Shown here: positions 9,154-17,788 of the stretch, piece after piece | Layout of the letters: every line of letters begins with the position of its first letter | How positions within the stretch are numbered: position 1 is the stretch's first letter | From: Clostridiales bacterium oral taxon 876 str. F0540 | GTDB taxonomy: Bacteria > Bacillota > Clostridia > Clostridiales > Clostridiaceae | DNA: 52,054 nucleotides | Assembly: GCA_000466585.1 (NCBI GenBank) | Contig: KE993503.1 | Span: 1-52,054, forward strand | Reading direction: 5' to 3' | Notes under the pieces: generated by a model | Database searches by the model: none | Told to the model about the DNA's origin: nothing | The model's input: the letters and a program-made list of their open reading frames with translations, nothing else | Position numbers and translations under genes: made by a program

Positions 9154-10398
9154 TTATTTTAGTTTGTGAATAAATAATCCACTTCTAAGCTTTGGCTCAA
9201 ACCAAGTTGATTTTGGAGGCATAACCTTCCCTGCATCCGCAATATCCATTAAATCCTGGATTGTTGTCGGATACATAGAGAAGGCAACCTTCATTCCATG
9301 CTCTACTCTTCTCTCGAGCTCCCCAAGACCTCTTATACCACCTATAAAGTCTATTCTCTTATCCGTTCTAGGATCTTCAATTCCTAAAATAGGTCTTAAT
9401 AGGTTGTTTTGAAGAATAGAAACATCTAACCTATCAACAGGGTCATTAGGATTATAAGTTCCTTCCTTAGCAGCAAGAACGTACCATTTCCCCTCTAAAT
9501 ACATTCCGTAGGTGTGCTTGCTGGAAGGCTTATATTGTCCCTCCCCTTCATATGTGCTTACTTCAAATTTGTCCGAAACTTTAAGCATATATTCTTCGGT
9601 TGAAAGTCCATTTAAGTCCTTAACAACCCTGTTATAGTCCATAACATATAAGTCTTTATCAGGGAAAAGAACTGACAAGAAGTAATTAAACTCTTCTTCT
9701 CCAGTATATTCTGGATTTTGCTGTCTTCTCATCTGTCCAACTTTCACTGCAGAGGCAGCTCTATGATGTCCATCTGCAATATATAGATATTGAACTCCCC
9801 CAAATAAGGAACATAATTTTTCTATGTCCTTATCACATTCTATTATCCATACTATATGAGATATTCCATCTTCTGAAACAAAATTATAGACAGGCTCATT
9901 TTCTACCCACTTTAATATTATGTCATCGATTTCATTTTGTGCCTTGTAAGTTAAAAATATTGGACCTGTATTTGCATTGCAGTAATCTACATGGTTAATT
10001 CTATCCTGCTCTTTATCAGCTCTTGTATGTTCATGCTTTTTGATTATATTGTTCATATAATCATCAATGGAGGTACATGCTACTATTCCAGTTTGTATTC
10101 TACCATCCATAACTTGTCTGTATATATATAATCTTGGCTTGTCATCTTCAATTAAAATATTATCATCAATCATTTTATAAAGGTTTTCTCTAGCTTTTTC
10201 ATAAACCTTTTTATCATATAAATCTATAGACTTATCTAAATCTATTTCTGCCTTATCAACATGAAGAAAAGAATATGGATTTCCCTTAACCATCTCTCTA
10301 GCTTCATCGCTGTTCATTACGTCATAAGGCAAAGCAGCAACCTTATCTGCTAAATCTTTTGCTGGTCTAACAGCTTTAAATGGTCTAACTACAGCCAT
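9154..10398 (-). CDS. DUF1015 protein in serine-synthesis cluster
   Basis: A 414-residue DUF1015 protein. Visible conserved blocks are LPYDV (23-27), HEHTRADKEQDR (122-133), ADGHHRAASA (208-217) and a C-terminal region with DPRTDKRIDFIGG. The biochemical role of the family is not established to my knowledge. DGHHR resembles the GxHR nucleotide-binding motif of ParB/sulfiredoxin-fold proteins such as free serine kinase SerK, which is a hint only. It lies 40 bp behind serA, and the cluster lacks a recognisable phosphoserine phosphatase. A role linked to serine or phosphoserine is therefore an inference from context. GGAGG precedes the ATG. Confidence 0.85.
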   Translation of the reverse strand: MAVVRPFKAVRPAKDLADKVAALPYDVMNSDEAREMVKGNPYSFLHVDKAEIDLDKSIDLYDKKVYEKARENLYKMIDDNILIEDDKPRLYIYRQVMDGRIQTGIVACTSIDDYMNNIIKKHEHTRADKEQDRINHVDYCNANTGPIFLTYKAQNEIDDIILKWVENEPVYNFVSEDGISHIVWIIECDKDIEKLCSLFGGVQYLYIADGHHRAASAVKVGQMRRQQNPEYTGEEEFNYFLSVLFPDKDLYVMDYNRVVKDLNGLSTEEYMLKVSDKFEVSTYEGEGQYKPSSKHTYGMYLEGKWYVLAAKEGTYNPNDPVDRLDVSILQNNLLRPILGIEDPRTDKRIDFIGGIRGLGELERRVEHGMKVAFSMYPTTIQDLMDIADAGKVMPPKSTWFEPKLRSGLFIHKLK

Positions 10399-10438
10399 TT
10401 TATTCCCTCCACTACATCATATATTATATTTATCAATT

Positions 10439-11353
10439 TTATGCATTAAAATGTTCAGCAATAATGCTTACTATTTCTTCGCCTATTCTTGTTTGAGCTT
10501 CAACAGTTGATGCACCAATATGAGGTGTTACAGAAACTCTAGGATGTTTTACAAGTTCTTCGTTCTTAGTAGGCTCTTCTTCAAAAACATCTACTGCAGC
10601 TCCAGCTAATTTTCCGCTGTTTAAAGCTTCAAGTAGTGCCTTTTCACAAACAACTCCACCTCTAGCACAGTTTACAAGATAAGCTCCATCCTTCATCATA
10701 GCGAACTGTTCTGCACCTATAGTAGCGCCTTTTTCTTTATCAAAAGGTATATGAAGAGATATAAAATCAGAACGCTTTAATAAAGCTTCCATATCTACAA
10801 ACTCATATTGATCAAAGCCTTCAGCTTTTCCAATAACGTCTGTATATATAACTTTCATTCCAAGTGCATACGCTCTTTTAGCAACTTCTCTTGAGATTCT
10901 GCCAAAGCCTATAAGACCTAAAGTTCTTCCATTTAACTCTATTCCTTCGTAATGCTTCTTATCCCATTTTCCTTCTCTCATGGTTACGTTAGCTGTATTA
11001 ATAAATCTTGCTACAGCAAACATGTGACCTATAGTAAGCTCTGCAACAGAAGCACTGCTTGCGTTAGGAGTATTGGTAACCTTTATACCTTTTTCTATAG
11101 CATAAGCTACATCAATATTATCTACTCCTACTCCTCCACGGATAACCATTTTAAGTCTTCCGCCTTCAGCTGCCTTGTCAATTATAGGTTTTCTTACCTT
11201 TGTAGCTGAACGAACTACAAGCACATCGAAGTCTTTTAAAGCCTCTCCTAATTCTTCAGGCTGATAGAACTTCTCTACAACCTCAAAGCCTCTAGCTTTA
11301 AGTTCTTCAACTCCTGACTTTTCCATACCGTCAGTAACTAGAACTCTAACCAT
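10439..11353 (-). CDS. serA: D-3-phosphoglycerate dehydrogenase, short form
   Basis: A 304-residue D-2-hydroxyacid dehydrogenase that oxidises 3-phosphoglycerate with NAD in the first step of serine synthesis. The substrate domain contains IRGGVGVDNID (71-81). The NAD-binding loop is GFGRIS (149-154). The catalytic triad is R231 (NCARGG), E260 (FEEEP) and H278 (PHIGAST). No C-terminal ACT domain is present, so it is the short type without the usual serine-binding regulatory module. It follows the class V aminotransferase gene by 88 bp and precedes the DUF1015 gene. Its leader contains a hairpin with a 13-bp stem, related to the 83-nt leader repeat, and GGAGG. Confidence 0.88.
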   Translation of the reverse strand: MVRVLVTDGMEKSGVEELKARGFEVVEKFYQPEELGEALKDFDVLVVRSATKVRKPIIDKAAEGGRLKMVIRGGVGVDNIDVAYAIEKGIKVTNTPNASSASVAELTIGHMFAVARFINTANVTMREGKWDKKHYEGIELNGRTLGLIGFGRISREVAKRAYALGMKVIYTDVIGKAEGFDQYEFVDMEALLKRSDFISLHIPFDKEKGATIGAEQFAMMKDGAYLVNCARGGVVCEKALLEALNSGKLAGAAVDVFEEEPTKNEELVKHPRVSVTPHIGASTVEAQTRIGEEIVSIIAEHFNA

Positions 11354-11362
11354 TGATTAATC

Positions 11363-11440
11363 CTCCTTTTAGACTTAAGGGGTAACTTTAACTTAATCGT
11401 TTCCATATAAAAGCTACCCCTTAACTCATTTAACTATAAA
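11363..11440 (-). repeat. degenerate leader repeat before serA
   Basis: On the minus strand AAGGGGTAGCTTT (11410-11422) pairs with AAAGTTACCCCTT (11377-11389) with one G-U pair. The loop contains ATGGAAACGA and the unit ends AAAAGGAGG, the serA Shine-Dalgarno. A TAAATG segment upstream matches the first-hairpin loop of the 83-nt family. The CAGTGTT segment is missing. Confidence 0.5.
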
Positions 11441-11441
11441 T

Positions 11442-12515
11442 TTATTCTAAACCTAATATTTCATTGATATTTCTTAATAACTCATTTATGTCTTCCATAG
11501 TGCAGTCAGCCATATGAGCTATTCTAAAAGTCTTATCCTTAAGCTTTCCATAACCGTTAGAAATTTGGAAACCTCTTTCTCCAAGCTTCTTGTTTAAATC
11601 AGCAACATCTATGTTTCTTGTATTTTTGATGTTTGTTAATGTATTTGAAAGATATCTTTCATCAGGGAATATATCAAAATATTTTTTAGCCCAAGCTCTA
11701 ACAACCTCAGCCATTTCGATATGTCTTCTGAATCTGTTTTCAAGACCTTCTTCCATTATTCTATCTAATTGATAGTCTAAAGCATACATATGTGATAAAG
11801 ATGGAGTTGATGGATATTGGTAATCTTTCTTTTGTATGTACTCATACAAGGATAATAAATCTAAATATAAACCTCTGTATGGAACTTGCTTAGCTCTTTC
11901 TACTGCTTTTTTAGAGAAAGTACAAATTGCCATTCCTGGAGGAAGACCTATAGCTTTTTGTGTAGATGTAATACAAATATCTACTCCTAGCTTATCTACT
12001 TCTATCTTTGATCCAGCTGCCGAGCTTACTGTATCTAAGCAGAATATAACGTCCGGATATTTTTTAATTACTTCAGCAATTTCATCTACTGGGTTCATTA
12101 AACCTGCAGAAGTTTCATTATGAGTTATAGTAACTAAATCATATTTTCCGGTTTTTAAAGCTTCATCAACCATTTCTGGAGTTGTTGCTTTTCCGTCTTC
12201 TGATTTAAACAAATCAGCTGGTACATTGTTGAATCTAGCCATATCATACCATCTGTCTCCAAAAGCACCTACTGAAAATACAGCAGCTCTTTTAACTGTA
12301 CAAGAACGAACTGCACCTTCCATAAGACCGCTTCCTGAAGTAGTTGAAAGTAATATTTCTTCCTTTGTATAGAAGAGAGTCCTTAATTTTTCACTTATTC
12401 TTCTTTGAAGTGCAGAAGCATCCTTGCTTCTATGACCTATCATTGGAGTAGCCATTTTCTCTAAAACATCAGGCCTAACTTCTACTGGTCCAGGTATAAA
12501 TAATTTCTTATGCAT
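11442..12515 (-). CDS. class V aminotransferase, probable phosphoserine aminotransferase role
   Basis: A 357-residue PLP enzyme of the alanine/serine-glyoxylate aminotransferase branch of fold type I class V. The PLP lysine is K187 in TSTQKA, with D161 (CLDTVSS) contacting the pyridine nitrogen, TSGSG (59-63) and HNETS (132-136) around the phosphate. The start region FIPGPVEVRPDV is typical. In many anaerobes and archaea this type substitutes for classical SerC. Position directly upstream of serA supports transamination of 3-phosphohydroxypyruvate, but substrate is inferred. GAGG lies before the ATG. I see no T-box or other riboswitch in the upstream 250 bp. Confidence 0.82.
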   Translation of the reverse strand: MHKKLFIPGPVEVRPDVLEKMATPMIGHRSKDASALQRRISEKLRTLFYTKEEILLSTTSGSGLMEGAVRSCTVKRAAVFSVGAFGDRWYDMARFNNVPADLFKSEDGKATTPEMVDEALKTGKYDLVTITHNETSAGLMNPVDEIAEVIKKYPDVIFCLDTVSSAAGSKIEVDKLGVDICITSTQKAIGLPPGMAICTFSKKAVERAKQVPYRGLYLDLLSLYEYIQKKDYQYPSTPSLSHMYALDYQLDRIMEEGLENRFRRHIEMAEVVRAWAKKYFDIFPDERYLSNTLTNIKNTRNIDVADLNKKLGERGFQISNGYGKLKDKTFRIAHMADCTMEDINELLRNINEILGLE

Positions 12516-12704
12516 TTTTTGACCTCCTCATTTTTTTATAATGTAATTATTCTTTCATTTTTTATAATTTTTGAAGTATTACCACCATTTATATTCTAAC
12601 ATCTAGCTTAAAATTTCTCAACAATTAAATCAATATTTATTTCTATAAATTATATAAATATGTTACTCTATTTGATAATCTGCATAACATTTATTAAATT
12701 ACAT

Positions 12705-12732
12705 AAAAGGACAGCCTTTAAACTATCCTTTT
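12705..12732 (-). terminator. terminator of small Cys protein gene
   Basis: Stem AAAAGGACAG/CTATCCTTTT with one mismatch (12705-12714, 12723-12732) and a loop CCTTTAAA. On the minus strand it ends CCTTTTATG. Confidence 0.6.
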
Positions 12733-12769
12733 ATACAATTTATACGTCATTATTCATATAAGCCTGATG

Positions 12770-12955
12770 TTAATTAATTCTTAATGTTTCATAAAGCTCA
12801 TTAAATAAACCTTTTGTACATTTTCCCTTTACGTAATTTAAGCATCCTGAGCAATTACGAGCTAAATTAGTATTGCTCCTATTATGTAAAATATATCTTG
12901 ATTCATATTGAGAACAATTTTCTCCCACTAGGCTATGCTCACTGCTAATTATCAT
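12770..12955 (-). CDS. small Cys-motif protein
   Basis: A 61-residue protein starting at the ATG at 12955, which has AGGAG seven bases before it; a GTG three codons upstream overlaps that site. Cysteines are C14, C35, C38 and C46. The NCSGCLNYVKGKC block (34-46) has the same C-x2-C-x7-C spacing as the 53-residue protein encoded at 14627-14788. The cysteines may bind a metal. No known domain is recognised and it appears to be monocistronic with its own terminator. Confidence 0.6.
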   Translation of the reverse strand: MIISSEHSLVGENCSQYESRYILHNRSNTNLARNCSGCLNYVKGKCTKGLFNELYETLRIN

Positions 12956-13051
12956 ATATTTCACTCCTATTAGCTAATATAAGAGATATTGTTCCCAAAA
13001 AACTTAAACTAATGTAGAATTTAGAATGTAAAATAGAAAATGATAGAATAG

Positions 13052-13075
13052 AAAAAAGTCCCATAAGGGACTTTT
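13052..13075 (-). terminator. terminator of M32 carboxypeptidase unit
   Basis: Perfect stem AAAAGTCCC/GGGACTTTT (13054-13062, 13067-13075) with loop ATAA. On the minus strand it runs into TTTTTT. Confidence 0.88.
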
Positions 13076-13102
13076 CACATTCATTGAACATTCTGCATTA
13101 AA

Positions 13103-14608
13103 TTAAAAATTATAGATTTCGCTGTATTTCTTATTTAGATATTCAATAAAGTATTTAGCATTAAGTTCTTCACCGGTAACCATCTTAATAATATCAGCTG
13201 GTTTGTATACAGAACCATGCTTATGAATATTTTCCTTCAACCACTCATGAATTTTATCAAATTCGCCTCTTTCCACAAGGCTGTAGTAGTCTGGAATATC
13301 CTGTAAAAGCCTGCTTAAGAATTGAGCTCCATAAAGATTTCCGAGTGCATAGCTAGGGAAGTATCCAAAGCTTCCGTCTGACCAGTGCATATCCTGAAGA
13401 ACACCCTCTGCATCGTTTTTAGGTTCTACACCAAGGTATTCTTTGTATTTTTCATTCCAAACCTTAGGAAGCTCATCTAGGCTTATTCTTCCGTTTATAA
13501 GTTCCTTCTCGATTTCATATCTTATTATAATATGAAGGCTGTATGTAAGTTCATCAGCTTCTGTCCTAATAAGAGATGGCTCAACTACATTAATAGCTTT
13601 ATAAAATTCTTCTAAGGAAACTCCTTCAAACTGCTTAAATCTTTTTTGAGCTTCAGGATAGAAGTACTTCCAAAACTCTTTGCTTCTGCCTAGTATATTT
13701 TCATAATATCTGGATTGAGATTCGTGTACTCCCATGGATACTCCGGTTGCAAGACCAGTACCCTTTAATTCATCAGGAATATTCTGTTCATATATTGCAT
13801 GACCGCTTTCATGAATAGTACTGAATAATGCACCTCTAAATTCATTTTCATCATATCTTGTAGTTATTCTGACATCCTTGTTATCAAAAGTAGTTGTAAA
13901 AGGATGAGCGCTTACATCTATTCTTCCCGCCTCAAAGTCGTAACCAAATTTTGAAGCCACAAATACTCCAAACTCTTCTTGTTCTTCTTTTGTAAAATGC
14001 TTGTAGAAGAACTCAGTATTAGGCTTTACATCACTCTTTTGAATCTTTTCTAAAAGATTAACTATGGCTTCTCTTAATTCTCCAAAAACCTTATCTAACT
14101 TTTCAACAGTAATTCCCGGTTCGTAAAGGTCTAGTAAAGTATTATACTTATTGCCTTCATAACCCCAGTATTCCAAAAATTCCTGATTGAATTTAACTAT
14201 CTTTTCAAGATAAGGCTTAAAAATACTATAATCAGATTTAGCCCTTGCCTCTTCCCAAGCTGAAAAAGAGTTAGAAGCTAAAACAACATATTCTCTGTAT
14301 CTATCTTCCGGTATCTTCTTAGTCTGATCATAACTTTTCTTAGCATTGCGAACCATTGACTCAGTCACATCATCTAAATTTTCCTGGGAAATAAAATAAT
14401 CTATAAATTCCTTCATTGTATCTGAAGTTTGAAGTTTATAGGATTCGCTTGATAAATAACCCAAAACATCACTTCTATAAGCCTTTCCCTTCCTCGGAAT
14501 ACTAACCATCATATCCCAGGAAAGTACGCTCGAAGCGCTGTTTAGGTACTCAATCCTAGTCATATACTCCTTAAATTCTTTTAATTTCATCTCAAAATTC
14601 TCACCCAT
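13103..14608 (-). CDS. M32 family metallocarboxypeptidase
   Basis: A 501-residue Taq/Pfu-type carboxypeptidase that removes C-terminal residues from peptides in the cytoplasm. The zinc site is HESGH (266-270) with the third ligand expected at E296 in GVHESQSR (294-300). Other family signatures are HPF (235-237) and DVRITTRY (245-252). The length matches the family (about 500). It has no signal peptide. GGAG lies before the ATG. It is the last gene of a probable three-gene unit with the EFR1-type protein and a 53-residue Cys-rich protein, with gaps of 18 bp, and is followed by a strong terminator. Confidence 0.92.
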   Translation of the reverse strand: MGENFEMKLKEFKEYMTRIEYLNSASSVLSWDMMVSIPRKGKAYRSDVLGYLSSESYKLQTSDTMKEFIDYFISQENLDDVTESMVRNAKKSYDQTKKIPEDRYREYVVLASNSFSAWEEARAKSDYSIFKPYLEKIVKFNQEFLEYWGYEGNKYNTLLDLYEPGITVEKLDKVFGELREAIVNLLEKIQKSDVKPNTEFFYKHFTKEEQEEFGVFVASKFGYDFEAGRIDVSAHPFTTTFDNKDVRITTRYDENEFRGALFSTIHESGHAIYEQNIPDELKGTGLATGVSMGVHESQSRYYENILGRSKEFWKYFYPEAQKRFKQFEGVSLEEFYKAINVVEPSLIRTEADELTYSLHIIIRYEIEKELINGRISLDELPKVWNEKYKEYLGVEPKNDAEGVLQDMHWSDGSFGYFPSYALGNLYGAQFLSRLLQDIPDYYSLVERGEFDKIHEWLKENIHKHGSVYKPADIIKMVTGEELNAKYFIEYLNKKYSEIYNF

Positions 14609-14626
14609 AATAAATCTCCTTATAAA

Positions 14627-14788
14627 TTATAAATTAAGTACAGATTCAGTTTCTGTACAATATTTTGTAATTATACATTTTCCAAGACTTCTTGGACATC
14701 TTCTGCACATACAGTCCTGAGCATTTCCATCACATTTGTTTTCCAAAAATTCAGGACATCCCTTGCAGTTATCTCCTCCTACTGCCAT
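14627..14788 (-). CDS. 53-residue protein with eight cysteines
   Basis: A short ORF with a clear AGGAGG nine bases before the ATG. Cysteines are at 8, 11, 19, 26, 28, 31, 38 and 44, the pattern starting C-x2-C-x7-C, and the N-terminus is MAVGGDNCKGC. It lies 18 bp behind the EFR1-type gene and 18 bp before the M32 carboxypeptidase gene, so it is cotranscribed. The cysteine density suggests Zn or Fe-S binding. The first block resembles NCSGCLNYVKGKC of the small protein downstream of the carboxypeptidase. Function unknown. Confidence 0.75.
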   Translation of the reverse strand: MAVGGDNCKGCPEFLENKCDGNAQDCMCRRCPRSLGKCIITKYCTETESVLNL

Positions 14789-14806
14789 TGCTTAATGCCT
14801 CCTGTA

Positions 14807-15586
14807 CTATTTTAATTCCAAACTTTTAATCATTTTTCTTTGTATTTGATTTATTTTCTTACCTTTATATCTTATTGCATTTATAGGACATAAATGTATG
14901 CATCTTGTACACATTATACATTTGCTGTGAAAAATAGCGTGTCCATCTTCAAAAGTAATATTGCCTTTAGGGCAATTTCTTAAACATAATCCGCACTTGC
15001 TGCATTCACTGGTTGAGGTTAAACTGGCTGAAAGCTTTGGAAGCATCTTATTAAAGCCATTATAAGATATCTTGCCAATAAAAACTCTAAAACCGGAGGA
15101 CTTTTCTTTAAATTGTTCACCCTTAAGAAATTTTTCTGCTATCAGTTTAATTTTAACTTCAGCTTTACTGCAAAATCTAGTTATCTCCTCTTCACTTCGC
15201 AGAACACCAACACCAAAATAATAGTTGTTTGCAAATCTTAGACTAGCCTGTGCTAAAACCTCATAACCTTTTTTCTCTAGCTGCCTTTTTATATATTCAG
15301 TGGCTGCTGATTTGTTTGCTCCCTGAGTTGAATAAACTATGCATTTTATGCTCTTATCATTTTCAGGCAGCTTATTTACAAAGTCCATAACCATCCTTGG
15401 CGGAAACTCAGCATGTACCGGAGTTCCTATAATTAAATAATTATAACCTTTTAGATCAATATTATCTGTCTCTTCTATATTTTTTATATCTAATTCCTTG
15501 CCTAACTTTTCAAACTCTTTTTTAAATACCTCAGCAGCCCACTTTGTATTTCCGGTTCCGCTAAAGTAATATAATAAACCCTTCAT
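14807..15586 (-). CDS. EFR1-type flavodoxin/ferredoxin fusion
   Basis: A 259-residue protein. The N-terminal flavodoxin-like domain has the FMN phosphate loop FSGTGNTK (8-15) and a TPVHAEFPP segment. The C-terminus has two 4Fe-4S motifs, C195/198/201/205 (CSKCGLCLRNC) and C223/226/229/233 (CIMCTRCIHLC). This is the architecture of EFR1-family ferrodoxins of anaerobes, thought to act in low-potential electron transfer. It is the first gene of the unit with the 53-residue Cys-rich protein and the M32 peptidase. The partner oxidoreductase is unknown. Confidence 0.88.
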   Translation of the reverse strand: MKGLLYYFSGTGNTKWAAEVFKKEFEKLGKELDIKNIEETDNIDLKGYNYLIIGTPVHAEFPPRMVMDFVNKLPENDKSIKCIVYSTQGANKSAATEYIKRQLEKKGYEVLAQASLRFANNYYFGVGVLRSEEEITRFCSKAEVKIKLIAEKFLKGEQFKEKSSGFRVFIGKISYNGFNKMLPKLSASLTSTSECSKCGLCLRNCPKGNITFEDGHAIFHSKCIMCTRCIHLCPINAIRYKGKKINQIQRKMIKSLELK

Positions 15587-15698
15587 CGTTGTCCCCCAGG
15601 TATAATTTATAAGCTCTGAACAATATTCCTTGTACAGACCATACTATTTTTTATATTTAAACAATCAGCTATCGTTTCAAAATAATATTTATAGACCT

Positions 15699-15744
15699 AA
15701 AATTACCTTCACTTAAGGGATTTACCTTGAGTGAAGGTAATTTT
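15699..15744. terminator. bidirectional terminator overlapping a stop codon
   Basis: A 20-bp stem with one mismatch (15699-15718 with 15725-15744; AAAATTACCTTCACT...). It includes the TAA of the TIM-barrel gene at 15743-15745. Confidence 0.85.
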
Positions 15745-16432
15745 ATTCGCCAATTGGCATATGGTGCTCATACTTATCTCTATAATTAATCATTATATCT
15801 CCAAGTATATCAGAGGTTGTAGGAGGTGTATATGTAATTCCATTTGCACCCGCTTCTATAGTTGCCTTTATAGTTTCTTCCGTCGGACCTCCAGTAGCTA
15901 TTATAGGGAAAGTAGGATGCTTTTCTCTAATCTTTCTAACTATTTCAGGTGTTCTTTTAGCTCCTGAAACATTTAATATGGTAGCTCCGGCCTCTATTCT
16001 TGCTTCTATATCCTCAAATTCAGATACTACAGTAACCACTATAGGAATATCTATCGTATCTCTCATTTGTTTTATTACTTCGTTTGGAGTAGGATTATTA
16101 ACAACCACTCCCATAGCACCCTTAAACTCTGCATCAAGAGCTAAGTTTACAACTCTAAATCCTGTTGTTATTCCACCGCCAACACCACAAAAAACCGGTA
16201 TATCTGCAGCTAAAACTAAAGCTTGTGTTATAACTGGCTGAGGCGTAAATGGGTAGACAGCAATAACTGCATCTGCATTTGTATTTCTAATAACCGCGAC
16301 GTCTGTTGTAAAAACAAAAGACTTTAATCTTTTGCCAAAAATTCTTACTCCGCTTGCTTCACTAATTACCTTTGGAAGTTCAATCATATGATTTCTTAAG
16401 GTTCCCCTTATATCCGGTACAAGCTTACCCAT
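15743..16432 (-). CDS. TIM-barrel protein of unknown function
   Basis: About 229 residues forming a ribulose-phosphate-binding-type beta/alpha barrel. The C-terminal strands have phosphate-binding features: NVSGAKRTPE and IATGGPTEETI, and an acidic VVSEFEDIEARIEAGA segment. Such proteins are often annotated only as hydrolase in clostridia, and I see no residues that fix a reaction. I prefer the ATG at 16432, with AGGTAGG upstream; a GTG three codons earlier has almost no spacing to the Shine-Dalgarno. It is flanked by a terminator downstream and a Nudix gene upstream (gap about 93 bp). Confidence 0.75.
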   Translation of the reverse strand: MGKLVPDIRGTLRNHMIELPKVISEASGVRIFGKRLKSFVFTTDVAVIRNTNADAVIAVYPFTPQPVITQALVLAADIPVFCGVGGGITTGFRVVNLALDAEFKGAMGVVVNNPTPNEVIKQMRDTIDIPIVVTVVSEFEDIEARIEAGATILNVSGAKRTPEIVRKIREKHPTFPIIATGGPTEETIKATIEAGANGITYTPPTTSDILGDIMINYRDKYEHHMPIGE

Positions 16433-16525
16433 AGTTTTCACCTACCTATTTATGAATAATTTTTATTTATATAATACCACTTTGTGGACATACTTTCATC
16501 CAACTTTTGTAAACAAAATGTTAAT

Positions 16526-17029
16526 TTATGAGCTCTTTTTATTAAGCTCTTTAAGAACCTTCTGTACAATTCTCTTTCCTATTTCATCCTCTTTCATTTC
16601 ATCTAGCGCATTATTTAATAATCCCCACTCTACTCCTTCTACCTCAGAGGATTTATTTATCTCTCCTTCAATATACTCTGCCATAAAAGTAAGCATTATA
16701 ATTTCTTTAGAGGCTAAAAATTCGCTTCCTAAATACTTTATATTTCCCACTGTTATTCCTGTTTCCTCCTTAACCTCCCTTGCCACAGTTTCCTCAACAC
16801 ATTCACCATTAGCAACATAGCCTGAAACAAGAACTTTAGAATCCTTATATATATAGCTTTGCTTAAGAAGCAATATTTTATCACAGTTTACTACTGCCAC
16901 AATTATACAAGGCTTCGGAGTGTCAAAAAACATAATATCATCATAAGGGCAATAAGGAACTCCTCCCTCATCAAAGCTGTATCGTATAATTAATTCTCTT
17001 CCACAATTAGGGCAGTATTTAAACTTCAT
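16526..17029 (-). CDS. Nudix hydrolase with N-terminal zinc ribbon
   Basis: A 167-residue Nudix enzyme. The complete Nudix box G-x5-E-x7-REV-x-EE-x-GI spans G70 to I92. The N-terminus carries C6-x2-C9 and C27, a half-conserved zinc ribbon as in NudC-like NADH pyrophosphatases; the usual fourth cysteine is replaced (D30 region). Likely reaction is hydrolysis of a nucleoside diphosphate linked to another moiety, possibly NAD(H) or an RNA cap; the substrate is not proven. It lies 44 bp behind sfsA on the same strand, so the two may be cotranscribed. Confidence 0.88.
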   Translation of the reverse strand: MKFKYCPNCGRELIIRYSFDEGGVPYCPYDDIMFFDTPKPCIIVAVVNCDKILLLKQSYIYKDSKVLVSGYVANGECVEETVAREVKEETGITVGNIKYLGSEFLASKEIIMLTFMAEYIEGEINKSSEVEGVEWGLLNNALDEMKEDEIGKRIVQKVLKELNKKSS

Positions 17030-17073
17030 AATTTATCCGCCTTTCTAAAATAATCATTACTATTATAATGTAT

Positions 17074-17766
17074 CTATAATCTAACTTCCACAGCTTTATT
17101 TAAAGTAATAAAGTTCTCTCCTAAAATGCAGTCATAAGCAAATACATCCACGCCACTGTGATAAGCGTATCTTAATGCTTCGCCAAACAGTTTATCCATT
17201 TCATCATGAGGAGTAAAGTACTCAACGTTTTCCATTTGGATTAAAAATAGAACTCCAGCTCCTCTACCGGACTCAAGTACCTCTACAAGCTCTAGAAGAT
17301 GTTTTCTTCCTCTTTCTGTCGGAGCATCCGGAAAAGCAGTTTTTCCATTATCCTCGTATGTAACTCCTTTAATTTCAAGATAATATTCACTGCCTACATC
17401 ATCGCTAAGCTTAAAATCAAATCTGCTATTTCCAAAAGTTTTTTCTCTCATTATATTATTATATTTCTTAAGCTTATCTATTTTTCCGTTTTTTAGTGCT
17501 TCCTCCACAACCTTATTAGGAATCTGAGAATCTATATTTATAAACCTTTCTCCTTTATATCCCGCAATCAGATCATATTTTGTTTTTCTCTGCGGATTAT
17601 TTTCCTCTCTTAAAATTACGGTATAACCAGGAACTAATATTTCTCTATTCCTGCCTGTATTAGGCACATGAACCATTAATTCTTCTCCATCTAATTCCAC
17701 ATAAGCCTGAAATCTATTAGGCCTCCTAATAAACTTTGCTAATCTTATATTATTAGTTATCAACAA
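17074..17766 (-). CDS. sfsA: SfsA family nuclease-like protein
   Basis: A 230-residue SfsA protein, recognised from FIRRPNRFQAYVELDG, HVPNTGRNREILVPG and the PD-(D/E)XK-like core (SRFDFKLSD, YLEIKGVTYED, AFPDAPTERGRKHL). SfsA was named for sugar fermentation stimulation in E. coli and is now described as a DNA/RNA nuclease-like family. The start is a TTG at 17766 with GGAG about eight bases upstream; no in-frame ATG exists nearby. The promoter region contains a cluster of DnaA-box-like sequences shared with the divergent protease gene. Confidence 0.85.
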   Translation of the reverse strand: MLITNNIRLAKFIRRPNRFQAYVELDGEELMVHVPNTGRNREILVPGYTVILREENNPQRKTKYDLIAGYKGERFINIDSQIPNKVVEEALKNGKIDKLKKYNNIMREKTFGNSRFDFKLSDDVGSEYYLEIKGVTYEDNGKTAFPDAPTERGRKHLLELVEVLESGRGAGVLFLIQMENVEYFTPHDEMDKLFGEALRYAYHSGVDVFAYDCILGENFITLNKAVEVRL

Positions 17767-17788
17767 TTTATCATCTCCAAGTCAAAAG

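Noticed and set aside
12516..12769. T-box or serine-responsive riboswitch before the aminotransferase gene
   Set aside because: No GGTGG-type antiterminator core or specifier structure could be found; the stretch is plain AT-rich sequence with a terminator for the neighbour.
15731..15967. Cys-rich antisense ORF over the TIM-barrel gene
   Set aside because: It mirrors the coding frame of a well-supported gene, has no Shine-Dalgarno and begins inside a terminator hairpin.
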